Of a stretch of DNA of 64,000 nucleotides, positions 24,347 through 35,105 are shown in pieces; within the stretch, counting starts at the first letter, position 1, and every line of letters begins with the position of its first letter. The position numbers and the translations under genes were made by a program. Source of the DNA: Gnetum montanum (taxonomy: Eukaryota; Streptophyta; Gnetopsida; Gnetales; Gnetaceae). The stretch is taken from the NCBI GenBank assembly GCA_015680685.1, contig MNCI01015910.1, positions 580,939-644,938 on the forward strand, in the 5' to 3' direction. The notes below the pieces were generated by a model. That model was not told the origin of the DNA. It saw only the letters and a program-made list of their open reading frames with translations, and made no database searches.

Positions 24347-25098
24347 GTGAACTACTCACATTTTAAATGTGACATTTCTAAATTAAAGGATGATAATTAT
24401 AAGATGTGGAAGGAGAGAATTCTCCTTCATTTAGGTTGGATGGACATTAACGATGTTATCCATAACGATGAACCACATGTCATTATGGAAATCAACCAAT
24501 TAGATGATGTTGGTTGTTATAAAAAATGGGAGTGATCTAATCGCCTTTCTCTCATGCTCATAAAGACCAAGATCTTAGTTGGTATGCATGGTTCATTGGA
24601 ACAATATGACAATGTGTGAGCTTTAATGAAGGCAATTGATGAATGATTTGAATCATTAGACAAAGCTTTTGCTAGCACCTTAATATTGAAATTTTCATCC
24701 ATGAAGCTCACAAAAATTCATGGTGTGCATGAGCACATCATGGAAATGAGGGAGATAGTGGCTTAGATGAAAACACTTGAGGTTGAGATGTTAGAGTCTT
24801 TCCTTGTGCATTACATCTTGAACATGCTCCCATAGCAATATGGACCCTTTAAGATTTCTTATAACACACATAGGGAAAAATGGTCAATCAATGAACTAAT
24901 GACCATGTGTGTACAAGAAGAGGGTAGACTTGCTATGAAATTCATTTGGCTACACAAGAAAACAATAAGGGGCAAGCCAAAAATAAGGGGAAGGGAAAGT
25001 TACGTACACAAGCTGATATTAAGAAGAAATCTAGATGCTTTTTGTGCAAGAAGAAAGGGCATGTAAAGAAGGGTTATCCTAAATATCAAAATTGACTT
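24347..25098 (+). pseudogene. gag: Copia gag relic
   Basis: The N terminus (MNYSHFKCDISKLKDDNY, then MWKERILLHLGWMDI) is the typical start of plant Ty1/copia gag (UBN2/Retrotran_gag family). The frame continues through LTKIHGVHEHIMEM and ESFLVHYILNMLP to a zinc-knuckle region, CFLCKKKGHVKKGYPKY. There the last ligand Cys is replaced by Tyr. Four or more stops interrupt the frame. Confidence 0.85.
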
Positions 25099-25738
25099 CA
25101 AAAGAAAGGTACTCAATTCTCACTTATTTGTTTTGAATATAATATGGTTGATCTTGGCCATAACAAATGGTATATTGACTCCAAGTCTACAATCCATGTT
25201 ACTAATTCCTTGCAAGGGTGCAAAACCTAAGGAAGAAAGTGGAAAGTGAGTTGTGTAGCTATTCAAGGAACAAGATGTGCTTACATGTGGAGGCAATTGA
25301 AACATGAAAATTAGTTGTAAGTAGTGGTTTTGTTTTATAGTTGGAAAAGACATTTTATATTCCATGTTTTTTGAGGAATTTAATTTCTGTTTCAAGGCTT
25401 GTATCAATGGGATTTTCCTTTAATTTTTTAGATAATATATTTAGCTTATGTTATAGATTTGAACTTATTGGAAATGGTACATTGAAAGATGGTCTTTTCA
25501 AACTTAGTTTACAAAATGAAACTTCTTATACTTCTATGCATGTTCATGATATTGTTGGCATTAAGAGATGTGTTATGAATAAAGAATCATCTATGTTATG
25601 GAATTGTAGATTAGTACATATCTCTATTGAAAGAATAAAGAGATTAGTTAATCATGGAGTACTTAGTACTCTAGATTTTACTAACTTTGACACTTGTGTG
25701 TGGCAAGCTGAGAATGGATGTTCATTGCCCATAGGCTA
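25099..25738 (+). pseudogene. pol: Copia protease and GAG-pre-integrase relic
   Basis: WYIDSKSTIHVTNSLQG near 25160-25217 is the protease active-site region (normally DSGAT or DSGCT), with the Gly lost (DSK). The 132-codon frame 25341-25736 ends in SSMLWNCRLVHISIERIKRL and LDFTNFDTCV, the GAG-pre-integrase domain (normally LWHxRLGHIS). The copia sequence then stops, so no integrase or RT is present. Confidence 0.8.
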
Positions 25739-25824
25739 GTTTAGATTTTATCTTTTTGTTGTAAATTAGATTAAATAATTCATTTCTCTATTATCATTTG
25801 GAGTTGCATAGGGCCACAATAACA

Positions 25825-26014
25825 TCAACGATCATATGCCTCACTTTGGACTAAACCATGCATGACAAAGCTACCAGTAGTCCAAGTGGGAAGACAACGA
25901 ACTACGATCAAGGCATAATGATCTAGATGTCACAACTAGTCCTCTACACAAAATTTGACTGGATCATGCGTGAACTCTTAAGATTCATATATTTGGGTGT
26001 AGGGGGTGCTCGCT
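25825..26014 (+). repeat. Divergent Athila-type LTR fragment
   Basis: GGGAAGACAACG, GGATCATGCGTGAA and GTGTAGGGGGTGCTCG followed by CTGCTCATCA parallel the last ~190 bases of the Athila-type LTR (compare 56300-56496). It ends exactly at the LTR terminus CTCATCA and is followed at once by copia LTR sequence. Confidence 0.7.
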
Positions 26015-26285
26015 GCTCATCAGAGAACAAGAAGACACTAGAAGATACCAAACTCACTGTAGTGTTACAATTTTTGGATCCCTTTCACAAACACTCAAAG
26101 TTTGCATACACCATCATTGTTGAGCATTAGTGTGATATAAGAATCCAAAACACATTCATGTAGTCCAAACGAGAGCATTAATGGTTGGTAGTCAGTTTTT
26201 GGTTTATTTTCGTAATTCGGTGATTTTGTGCAATTCGGTTAGATGCATGTTTTGATTAATGGCTTACAACAAGATTTTCTTAAAT
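26015..26285 (+). repeat. 3' LTR piece of the copia element
   Basis: Matches 22925-23205. Its 5' part (U3) is missing. Confidence 0.75.
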
Positions 26286-26494
26286 TACAATTTACTTTTA
26301 TTTCTCATGTAAAATATTAAGAAATGACACAATTCTTCAACTTTCAATTTCAACAAATTAGCTTCCAAAGGAACTTTTAGTTTTCACCTTGAATTTATCC
26401 ACTAAGAACTAGTTTTGAAGTTTTTCAATTTTTTCAATGATTCTTATCAATAAGCTCTACACCACACATATATATAGCATTTGTTCACAAATGA

Positions 26495-26722
26495 TGAGAG
26501 TGGTTACTCTAGTAGTTATTCTAATTATTAGAGTGGTTACTCTAGCGATTACTCTAGCAGTTATTCTAATTATTAGAGTGGTTACTCTAGCGGTTACTTT
26601 AGTAGTTACTCTAATTATTTGAGTGGTTACTCTAGTAGTTATTCTAATTATTAGAGTGGTTACTCTAGGGGTTACTTTAGCAGTTATTCTAATTATTAGA
26701 GTGGGTACTCTAATTATTAGAG
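26495..26722. repeat. U3 minisatellite of nested GTTACTCTA/ATTAGAGTGG units
   Basis: Units of about 12 bases (GTTACTCTAGTA, GTTATTCTAATTA and variants) are organised in higher-order blocks. Many contain TTAGAGTGGTTACTCTAA, a 7-bp stem with a GGTT loop. The partner LTR has a shorter array (55561-55715). Confidence 0.9.
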
Positions 26723-26738
26723 TAGTTGCTACCAAGCC

Positions 26739-26746
26739 TATAAATA
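26739..26746 (+). promoter_or_regulatory. TATA box of the Athila-like LTR
   Basis: TATAAATA stands directly after the U3 minisatellite; the 3' LTR has the same box at about 55728-55735. Confidence 0.75.
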
Positions 26747-26895
26747 CAATGCCTAGCTGCACAATTGGAGGAATTCTTTCAGTAGTCAAGTAGTGAAACT
26801 CTTGTAGTTTGTTTGAAAGTTAGAGTATTTTCCAAGTGCCCACAGCAAGAGGTCTAAGTATGGATGGATCTTTATTCGAGCATAGTGTACCTAAG

Positions 26896-27918
26896 TGAAA
26901 CACCGTAGAAATTGCGAATCAGCCTCAGGCGAAGATTCGTGATTCGGGCGGAAGTTTGCGACAGCAATCCAGAAGATAGAACAAAGCAAAGAGGCACGCA
27001 GCATCAAGTTTCCGAGTCTCTCACAGACTTTTAACCTTACTTTGTTTTCTCTCTTTACGCTACACTATGCAACATAGCGTATTGTCGCTCAGCGTAACTC
27101 TATTTGGCATAGCCTGATAGCAGAAAGTAACTCACTTTGACAATTTTAACGGAGTTTAAAGTTTAGAGCTTGTGGCATATTCAGCTAAGTCTTTTGCTCA
27201 TGGCCGAGTTTACGCTCCGTTACACAGAGCAGAGTAATGAGCTTCAAGAAAAGCAAAGTCAGAGTCAAAGGAAGCGCAGCAGATTGATTTATTCTTTTTG
27301 CAGATTGGTCACTTTACGCTCATTATGCTACGTAGCATGGACAAGCGTAATTTGTGGTAAAGTTGATCATTTTTACGCCTTATTACGTTTTGCGGTGTAA
27401 ATAAGCATAAAACAGCTGGCACTAACTACTCCCATGCTCTATTATGCTCTGCCACGCGACGCAGCGTAAACAAGTGTAATACAGCATAAAGCTGGCTAAA
27501 GCAGTTACGCATCTGCTATTCACATGCACAATACGCTGATGAGCGTATTGTGCGTAATCATGAAGTAGCTTTGGAAAAAGTGTTGACAGTGTACGTTGCC
27601 CCTTTTCCCAGAAATGTAAGACGTATTGCGCATTTTTCTTTAATCTGATCCTTCTTGTCGTGTTAACATTGTCATTATTGTAATTTATCTACATCGTTTT
27701 CCTCTCCTTTCGCATTTCATCAAATCAAATCATTCCATGGATTATCTATAATCTTCATCAATTTACTGATTGAGTAAGTCCCTGTCTGATCGACAAGACC
27801 GTTCAGAGCACTGCGGATTCGTTTTCTCCAGCACAGCCCTCGCACGGATCCGTGGTTAAGACTATGTACACAGATTTTGTTTGGTATTTTCCAGCTACCG
27901 ACATTTTTCGTCATTACA
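26896..27918 (+). repeat. 5' LTR of the Tat element (promoter-deleted form)
   Basis: Starts TGAAACACC and ends GTCATTACA. It matches the 3' LTR except that a ~555-base block (46354-46908 of the 3' LTR) with the TATA box is absent, at the join near 27622-27625. Many CpG sites of the 3' LTR are TpG or CpA here. Confidence 0.93.
27526..27553. repeat. Perfect 12-bp hairpin in the LTR
   Basis: GCACAATACGCT and AGCGTATTGTGC are exact reverse complements separated by GATG. The same hairpin is at 46256-46283 in the 3' LTR. Confidence 0.9.
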
Positions 27919-27924
27919 ATTTTC

Positions 27925-27943
27925 TGGCGCTAGAAGGAGGGCC
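27925..27943 (+). promoter_or_regulatory. Primer binding site of the Tat element
   Basis: TGGCGCTAGAAGGAGGGCC starts six bases after the LTR end. The tRNA was not identified; Ogre/Tat sites are often assigned to tRNA-Arg or tRNA-Asp. A 230-base leader precedes gag. Confidence 0.8.
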
Positions 27944-28172
27944 TAGGCTCCAATTCATATTTTTTACGGGTAACCCTGTTAGCGATCTATACCCGCGTCT
28001 CTAAAAACGTGAACGTAATACCTCTAAGGAAGTTTATGGAAAAATCGTGTGGTGTAGATCGGTCACAGTAACGATTCCTTTGGAATCCTACAGGGTAGAA
28101 AGCCTAATCGCGATCTTCTTTGTCCATCGCTTTTGAGATCTAGTCACTTATCGCTGTTAATCTGCTTGACCA

Positions 28173-30850
28173 ATGGATTCTGCATACACAACCACAGCCG
28201 CCATGATCACCACTGACTCGGGTGCCACATCTGTGAATCCCATCACCGTCATTGGACCAGCTTCTAGTGTTATAGGATCTCAGGGACCGTCAAGTCGTTT
28301 GTTAAGATTGCAGGGCAAAGATCCCGTATTTACCATTGTGACTCTTGAGGAATATAACTTCATCTGCGTCAAGATCCAGGCGAAGCTTGCCCTTAGCCAA
28401 GCCGAAATCGAGGCGAAGTGAAATTTTGAACTGATCCACAGAGGGGGTCAAGATTTCACCCCTACCGCCTACGACATCATCCCCCTGACAGAACATTACC
28501 ATGAAATCATAACATAATTGGTCATGGCTAGGAGCCAAGATACACGGTCTATGCTGGAATCTCAGAACGGGGAAGAAGAGGAAGATGAACTTGCAACCCA
28601 GTCTAAACATTCATACCACACTCTTAGTCCCCATATGTACATAAATCCTCTATTTAGCCTCATGAGAGAAGCTGCCCATCTTAATCCAGCCATGACCACT
28701 CAAACTCACATTCCTGTCATCCCGCAGGTCACTACGCAATCATCTGTCCTGCAGGTGCAAATACTGCTCCAAAATAACATGGGGGCAGTCTCGTCACCGC
28801 ACGTACTCAGTATTCCATCGGTGGTGCCTGCATCCACTGCACCCTATTACATCCCCCAAGTGCAACCCCACATTGTGCTTACAACTCGCCTGGTACAAAA
28901 TCCAGTGCAAACCTTTTCATTGCTGCCCCCTGCAAGGCAACCCACTGTATAGTCGCAACAATCCGTTCAATAGCCCACGGCTGGTCAGTGGATCCCACCT
29001 ATTTCACATAACCAGTCTGCGTTATATGGGGTGCAACCCTTAGCTGCACCCACAATGCATGTCTCGCAAATGGTCCCCCAATATCCTTATCATCCCCATC
29101 TTACATAGCCATTGATGGCCAATCTCTCTTCTCAAACCGATGGGTGGTGGTCCTCATAGGCACCTCTATCTACAAGGATCCCCACTGCACCACCTGCTAG
29201 CCAAACCATTCCTCCAGTTCCATTGCCTGGCGCAGCTCTTTCAGGTCAACCCCCTGCTCCTCCTGCATAGACATCTTCACCAACAGGTTTAGATCAAGCT
29301 TTCTTACTTATTCAGACCCTCACTGAGGAGGTTAGACGCTTTAAGGCTACTGGCTCTGACACTATACAGATCATGAATTTCTATCAGGACGATCCCATTA
29401 GTCCAGCGGTCCCCATGTTGTCGTTGCCCTCGGGGATGTCCTTACCCCATTTCACTAAATATAGTGGGGAGGGAGATCCTAACGCTCACCTGGTTACCTT
29501 CAGATCTGAATCCTTGTTGTTACAGTAATGGCCTCACACAATCATCTGAGTCTTTGCAATGTCTCTGGCAGGGAAAGCTTTGGATTGGTATCAAGCCCTC
29601 GCTCGCTCTTCCATCTCAACCTTGGAAGAGCTCCTGACACAATTCGTGACTCACTTTAAATACAACCTAAAGCTGGAGGTCACATTAGATCAACTTATGG
29701 GAGTGAAACAGGACCCGCTCGAACCAGTCCAAAAGTTCATACAGCGATGGAGTGCTACTTTGAACAAAATCCGTGAGCCAATCGCGGAGGCCCATTTGCT
29801 GGCCATATTCAAAGGAGCAGTCAATGACTTCATCAAGTCTAAGCTATACTACCTTTCCCCTAGCTCCTTACATCAAGCCTTTGCTCAAAATAAGAGCATC
29901 CAGGATGCTGTAGAGGCCAGCAAAGACTCGACGTATGTCACCTATAAAAATGCTAACAACAAGGGCAAGGATAAAGGTAAAACAACAACAATGATGGTAG
30001 CTGCGTTGGCTGAAGGTGCTAAGAACAAAAATAAGAAAGCACCTATGGCGTCTCCTGAGACTATGGCTAGTGCAAGCAGCACTAGCCAAGACACAGCTGC
30101 CCCCGAAAAGCCCCCCAGCCAAAGCCAAACTTTGAGCGTAAAGATCGCTCGAAGTATACAGCCCTGCATGTAAAACATTCGGAACTGTTGAAACAACTAT
30201 TAGGGGCAGGATACATTTAGACTAAGAAGGTATCCGAAGAAGCTCTGAAGCATCACAGGCATCATTGTGAACTGCTGAAGAATCCTTCTTTAACCCTACC
30301 TGACAAACCACCAGTTCCGAGGTCTTTCAGGCTGGACCGTTTCTGTGACTACCACCAGTTTTGTGGTCATGACACAGATTACTGCTGGCCGTTGAAAGAC
30401 AACATTCAACGCATGATCGACGATGGTTCTCTAAAACTAGATGGCAGTAGTCCAATGTGTCTAGAAAACCAGCCGTTGCACGTGTACAAGGATCCGTTAA
30501 ATGCAAATAACGCACCGTACACAATCAACGTGGTAAGTACAGACAGTGAAAGGAAGGTACTGCCAAAACAACCTTTTGTTTTACGCATGCCTACCAGTTC
30601 ACCTAGGTGGGCAAGCTTTTCACCGGTAGCCAATGGCGTCTTGAGGCCACCTTTCATCATTTAGGCGTCTTCTCCAGATTTAACTAAGCCTTACTCTAAC
30701 AGTAAAGCCGCGGCCACGTCCGCACCTACATCTAAAGTGCCTTTCATTCTTAGAGTACCAAAATCACTGACTGCCCCTTTTACGTAGGGGCAAGCTTCTA
30801 ACGCAAACCACCAACCACCCCCAATAAACAAAGGGAAGGAGATGCATCCA
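28173..30850 (+). pseudogene. gag: Tat-element gag
   Basis: The frame starts MDSAYTTTAAMITTDSG at 28173 and stays in one phase to 30173 with several in-frame stops. The N-terminal half is Pro/Gln/Ser-rich. The Retrotrans_gag domain covers about 29420-29890 (SLPHFTKYSGEGDPNAHL, AGKALDWYQALARSSI, FIQRWSATLNKI). A Lys-rich linker follows. After a frame change the conserved C-terminal knuckle, CDYHQFCGHDTDYCWPLK, lies at about 30340-30395; this C...H...GH...C pattern precedes protease in this group. Stops such as TAG and TAA where CAG or CAA would be expected fit C-to-T decay. Confidence 0.88.
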
Positions 30851-31155
30851 TTAATGCGGCCAAAAATCATGTTACACTAGGCTTTCCTAAGCCTAGGCCT
30901 CTGGCCTCTGTACCTTTGCCTACATCTCATGGGCAAGACAAAGGTGCAGAAACACAGCCACCTCCCCTCGGCAGGAAAAAGAACAACCCTCCGACTGATG
31001 CCGTTCCGCCTCGGGAGATTCGTCTCTTAGGGCGAATGGAAGAAGACAGAGAGGACAAACAAGCCAGTCAAGAACGGGATCTCCTAGACGTGTTTACATA
31101 GGTCAAACAGGCGCTGAAACAAAAAAATACAACACTGAGCCTCTATGATCTGCTC

Positions 31156-31970
31156 ATGATGTCTCGAAAACATCGTGAGGCCATGGTCCGTATGCTGACA
31201 TCCATACCTGTGGATGAAAGCTTACCAGCGGAGGAGAAAGCGATACATGCTGTCATGTTTCCCTCTGACGCTGAGCAGCCTAAACCTACCTCGTTGACCT
31301 TTCATGACAAATCCATTAAAGATGATCTTGAGAAAGGTCAAGTGACAACTGAACCCATGTTTATCACCATCCGGGTTGGCCAATATCGGATCCGAAGGGT
31401 GCACATGGACGACGGCGTGGCTACAAATGTCATCCCTTATCCCATCGTGGATAAGTTGGGCCTGGTTGACCAGATCAATCCCACAACAATAATGTGCATA
31501 AAGTCATTCAACGAAACACGGGTTCAAGTCAAGGGGACGGTACACATCGAATTTGTGGCAGGGGACCAATTCCCAACAGATGCTACATTCCTCGTTGTCG
31601 AGGAGATGCCTAGTTTCAAATTAATCCTAGGGAGGTCCTGGCTAGCCCAACTGAGGGCGGTTTCATCACCAATACACCAGGAAATACACCTCCCCTACAT
31701 AGGCGAGAGGTTGTAATACGCAGCGATGAAATCACCCCTAGGACTATCAACAATATCGAAGAAGAATGGGGTTCAGAGATACAAACATCCGATGATCAGA
31801 CCCATCCTCGAATCCCTGAACAAACAGAAACGAATGATGACAGTCTGGCCTGGGCCGACCTACCATTTCAGGATGGTGGTATGGAAGAGTTAGGCCTTAA
31901 ATCCCCCCACCCTTACGCATCACTGAACGTAAAGGCCATTAAGAAACAATTGCTAATTAGCGATTGATTA
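31156..31970 (+). pseudogene. pol: Tat-element aspartic protease
   Basis: The 186-codon frame contains RIRRVHMDDGVATNVIPYPI, the retropepsin active-site segment in which DDG stands where DTG or DSG is usual, and FKLILGRSWLAQLRAV, the conserved second signature (usually ILGRPWL). A frameshift near 31690 is needed to continue in the frame reading REVVIRSDEITPRTINN and on to SLNVKAIKKQLLISD at about 31966, where it stops. RT coding resumes only at about 40170, so protease and RT are separated by ~8.2 kb. Confidence 0.85.
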
Positions 31971-32173
31971 GAATGGCATTTACGCGCATCTTCACGTTTT
32001 TTCTAATTTTGCTGTTTACACTTAACAATTTTCATTGTCAATATTCTTTAACGTATACATACATATTTACTCCGGTTATCCATTACGTCATTTACGTCTT
32101 CTATTTTTACGCCATTTACGCTCCTTAATTGCCATTAGTCACATCAACGCAATCACGCTTCCAAATTTACGCA

Positions 32174-32336
32174 GATGGCCCGCAACGGCCTAAAACTAGT
32201 GATGGCCCGCAACAACCTAAAACTAGTGATGGCCTGTAATGGCCTTAAACTAGCAAAGGCCCGCAACGGCCTAAAACTAATTCCCTGGTATCTGACGCAA
32301 ATGTTACACGATGGCCTGCAATGGCCTTAAACTAGC
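32174..32336. repeat. 27-base tandem repeat
   Basis: Five copies of GATGGCCCGCAACGGCCTAA plus AACTAGT start at about 32174, 32201, 32228, 32255 and, after a short spacer, 32312. Decayed copies read TGTAATGGCC where CGCAACGGCC is original. Confidence 0.92.
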
Positions 32337-32526
32337 AATTCCATTTCATAGCAACGTAACTTATTCAAAACCTTTAACGACTACACTTACGCTTTGCAAA
32401 TAAAGACATAAAACTAAAAAATAATAATAAAATTTAAAACCATACAGTAGATCTTATAGCCAGTCTTTCCAACATTCATATGACCATTGTTCAATCCCAA
32501 TCAATAAAATCATGCGTAAATCAAGG

Positions 32527-35105
32527 TTACGCATGCCCCCTTGTGCCACTGTCACCCGTATCCCTCAGGTCTGGCTCTAAGCCTAATAAATCATCCTCAA
32601 GTGGGCCGTCCCTTTTAGAAGGTATTCCTTCATGAGGAATGTCATCCTCACGAGGTCCTTGCTCTAACACCGGCTCCACAGGAGGACGTTCTTTGTCATT
32701 ACGCTCCTCTGCCTGTACTCGCTCCTCATCCTGTTCGCCATCTCCATCCAATTCTTGTACCTATATACAGCAAATACATTAGTAAAAACTTAACAGCATA
32801 ATCAAAAGCTTTAGATTCGATAATGTTCAAACTTACTTGCGATGGCCCTGCTTCCGCAGCAAAGGGGAGCTTTTCTAAACTGACCCATAGGCGTTGCATA
32901 ATTTCATCTTCAGTTAATTCAGACCATACTCCATTCCCCAGAGCAGTTCCAGCCTTCACCTTTCCCTTTTCCACACTAGTCCATCGGGGTGGTTCAGGGA
33001 AGAAGTTAGGGACAGTAGTCTCACCCCCAGGAAGAGTAATCTCTCTTTCCGAAGACGCACTTACTGTCACCTGCTCCTGAAACTTCTCAAAGGCCTTAGA
33101 TGCGCCAATGACATCAAGGAATACCCGTAAGGATTGAGCTTCGATGGCAGAATCACGGTAATGCTGATGATAAGCGATACTTTATCGCTTATATAGATGC
33201 TTATGATCTTTTTCTTTCTACCCCCACTCTTGCACACTTGCGTAGAAATCCTTCCAGTATTGGCTTTTCTGAGATAACAACTCTATTTGCATCCTCTGCT
33301 CCACCAACTCCCGATTGGTTTGCACGTTGTTCCTGACTGTGGTCCAATAGCAAGAGTAATCAATAATAGCTGTACGCTAGTCCTCTGCCCCCGTTTCCCA
33401 CACCTGCAAGAATTTGCATCTTGATTTTAAGTCTCCGACCTCTTTAGCCAGAGATGCCTTTTCTCTCTCTGACCTCTGTAGCCTTTTCCAGAGGTCTTCA
33501 TTGACATTTTTACTCTCCCACAAGGAGTGAGTTGAGCGTAACACATATTTACGCATCTCCTCATAAATGTTGCGTGGCATGACCGCCCCATTGGATGAAG
33601 GCTCCACAGTGTCCAAATCAATGGGCTCCGTAGGGTCCCATCGAAGGCGAGCTCCTGATAACAAACAGTATCCAATGTAAGTAAAAATTTACAACTTTGT
33701 AATAAAATAAGCCTATTATAGCTGCAACATACCAGCTCTAGGATCGACGCACTCGAGACGCTCGATCATATCGCTGACAACGTCTTCCATGAAGGCAAAC
33801 TTGTCAGAAAATTCTCTCCACGCTCTGCTTACAGCGGCGGACGTGGATGCATCTTGTTCATCTGTAGCGCAAGCAAGTTAAAATTTCTAATTATTAACAA
33901 AATTCTTTAAAAATTCTAATATGCTAATTACCTATACCGGTTACAGTGGAAGGTGTGTCAACATTTTCCTCCTCCTCTCTCTCTCTTCACACACAAGTGC
34001 CTGTGTGTCACTTATTCTAACAGCCAGGGCCTCCTCTTCCAAAACTGGGGCCTCCTCCCCACTCCGTAATACCACTGCCCCTATTTCAAGGGTCAACCGT
34101 TCTGCAGGCCTCGCTATTCATATCACATAATGCATTTAAACGATTCAAAATACACTAAATAGAGTTGTGTAATACAATAATTTCCACAACTACGTCTTTA
34201 CACTTAGCAGGCAGAGGTTTACTCCACTGAACTCTGACTTGTACAGTACGGCCTGTGCCACTTGCTGGTTCCATAGGGGCCTCGATTAGCCGAGGTCGTT
34301 TATGCTGAGCTGAAGTGTCTACAATTTTTGTCGCCAGGCATTTCCCCCACAAAGCATTGCCAGTGTAAGTGGGAATCACCCCACCTACGCTGTCTAGGCC
34401 TCGTACTCAAGGCGCCGCCAAATCCCTTGTTGTTATAGACTGAGACTTGCCAATCCCCTCCAGGGGATCCTGTCCTTGGGTAGTGCCGAAAATGTGGGTA
34501 ATTCAAGGTTTGGATAGCTGATCTTAGTCTTGCTGTACCCAGACCCCATTCCTTTGGATAATCAAAAATTCGGCAAAACGCCAAAGGCAAGCTATGAAGA
34601 AGGCGAAATGCACATTGAAACGAGACTCAAACTTCTGACGAAGCCTGATCATTTCAGTGCATAACCCCTCAGCAAAATAGCTTGCCCAGTCGAACTGGAT
34701 CCCTTCCTCCATAACCTCCCGCATGATACAGGTCTGTTGTATGGTAAAGAACCTACCCTGCGAGAGTGTTTTGGGGAAAGCCTGGGCCCGGAACAAGGGA
34801 TAAATCGTCTTGGAAATCTCTAGTTCGATCTTTTCGCAAGGGATCCCCATAGTCTCCTTCTTGGTCCCTAGCCACTCCTCTAGCTCCTCCTGACACTTGA
34901 GGCTCCTCTTCACTTTTTCCTTTATGGGAAGGTCGTCGGAAGGGACGCTGAAGAGGTCTGCAAATAGCTGAGCGTCAATATCAAAATTTACAAGTACGTG
35001 ATGCATGCGCGTGCAAAAATGCTCAGCCCTCTCACTGAAGGAGTTGACCAGGGTTAACATTTCACTGGTAGGGACATTAGGGGTTACGGCCAAGAATAAA
35101 TGCAT
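32527..35105 (-). pseudogene. Antisense five-exon gene, coiled-coil protein, unrecognised
   Basis: Proposed exons on the minus strand: 35105-34202, 34113-33932, 33861-33733, 33654-32837 and 32760-32527. Introns are 70-88 bases and all GT...AG (donors GTAAAG, GTAATT, GTATGT, GTAAGT; acceptors AATAG, TACAG, ATCAG, TATAG). The phase is kept across introns 1, 3 and 4 and, allowing for one slip in a GA run of exon 2, across intron 2. Exon 1 starts MHLFLAVTPNVPTSEML; exon 4 has a heptad-like segment, KNVNEDLWKRLQRSEREKAS; exon 5 is acidic and Pro-rich and ends TGDSGTRGHA. Two frameshifts in exon 1 and three stops in exon 4 show decay. Antisense frames are known in Tat elements, usually after integrase; this may be a relative. 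Exon 1 may be internal, because CTAAACAG upstream could be an acceptor. Confidence 0.65.

Larger units (their letters stand above)
22925..26285 (+). mobile_element. Broken Ty1/copia element
   Basis: Direct repeats at 22925-23205 and 26015-26285 are the matching parts of two LTRs. They bracket a tRNA-iMet-like PBS, copia gag, a protease relic and a GAG-pre-integrase domain. Integrase, RT and RNase H are missing after about 25738. The 3' part is chimeric: a divergent Athila LTR fragment (about 25825-26014) directly abuts the 3' LTR piece. Confidence 0.8.
26492..26895 (+). repeat. 5' LTR of the Athila-like element, first part (U3)
   Basis: Begins TGATGAGAGTGG; contains the GTTACTCTA minisatellite, a TATA box and the first transcribed bases. 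It ends at the CTAAG target site of the Tat insertion (26891-26895). Confidence 0.92.

Noticed and set aside
26437-26789. Val/Ile/Thr-repeat frames on both strands (also 55503-55782)
   Set aside because: Translations of the U3 minisatellite; open only because the repeat unit lacks stops.
29868-30660. Minus-strand frames inside gag
   Set aside because: Shadows of gag, which has recognisable motifs on the plus strand.
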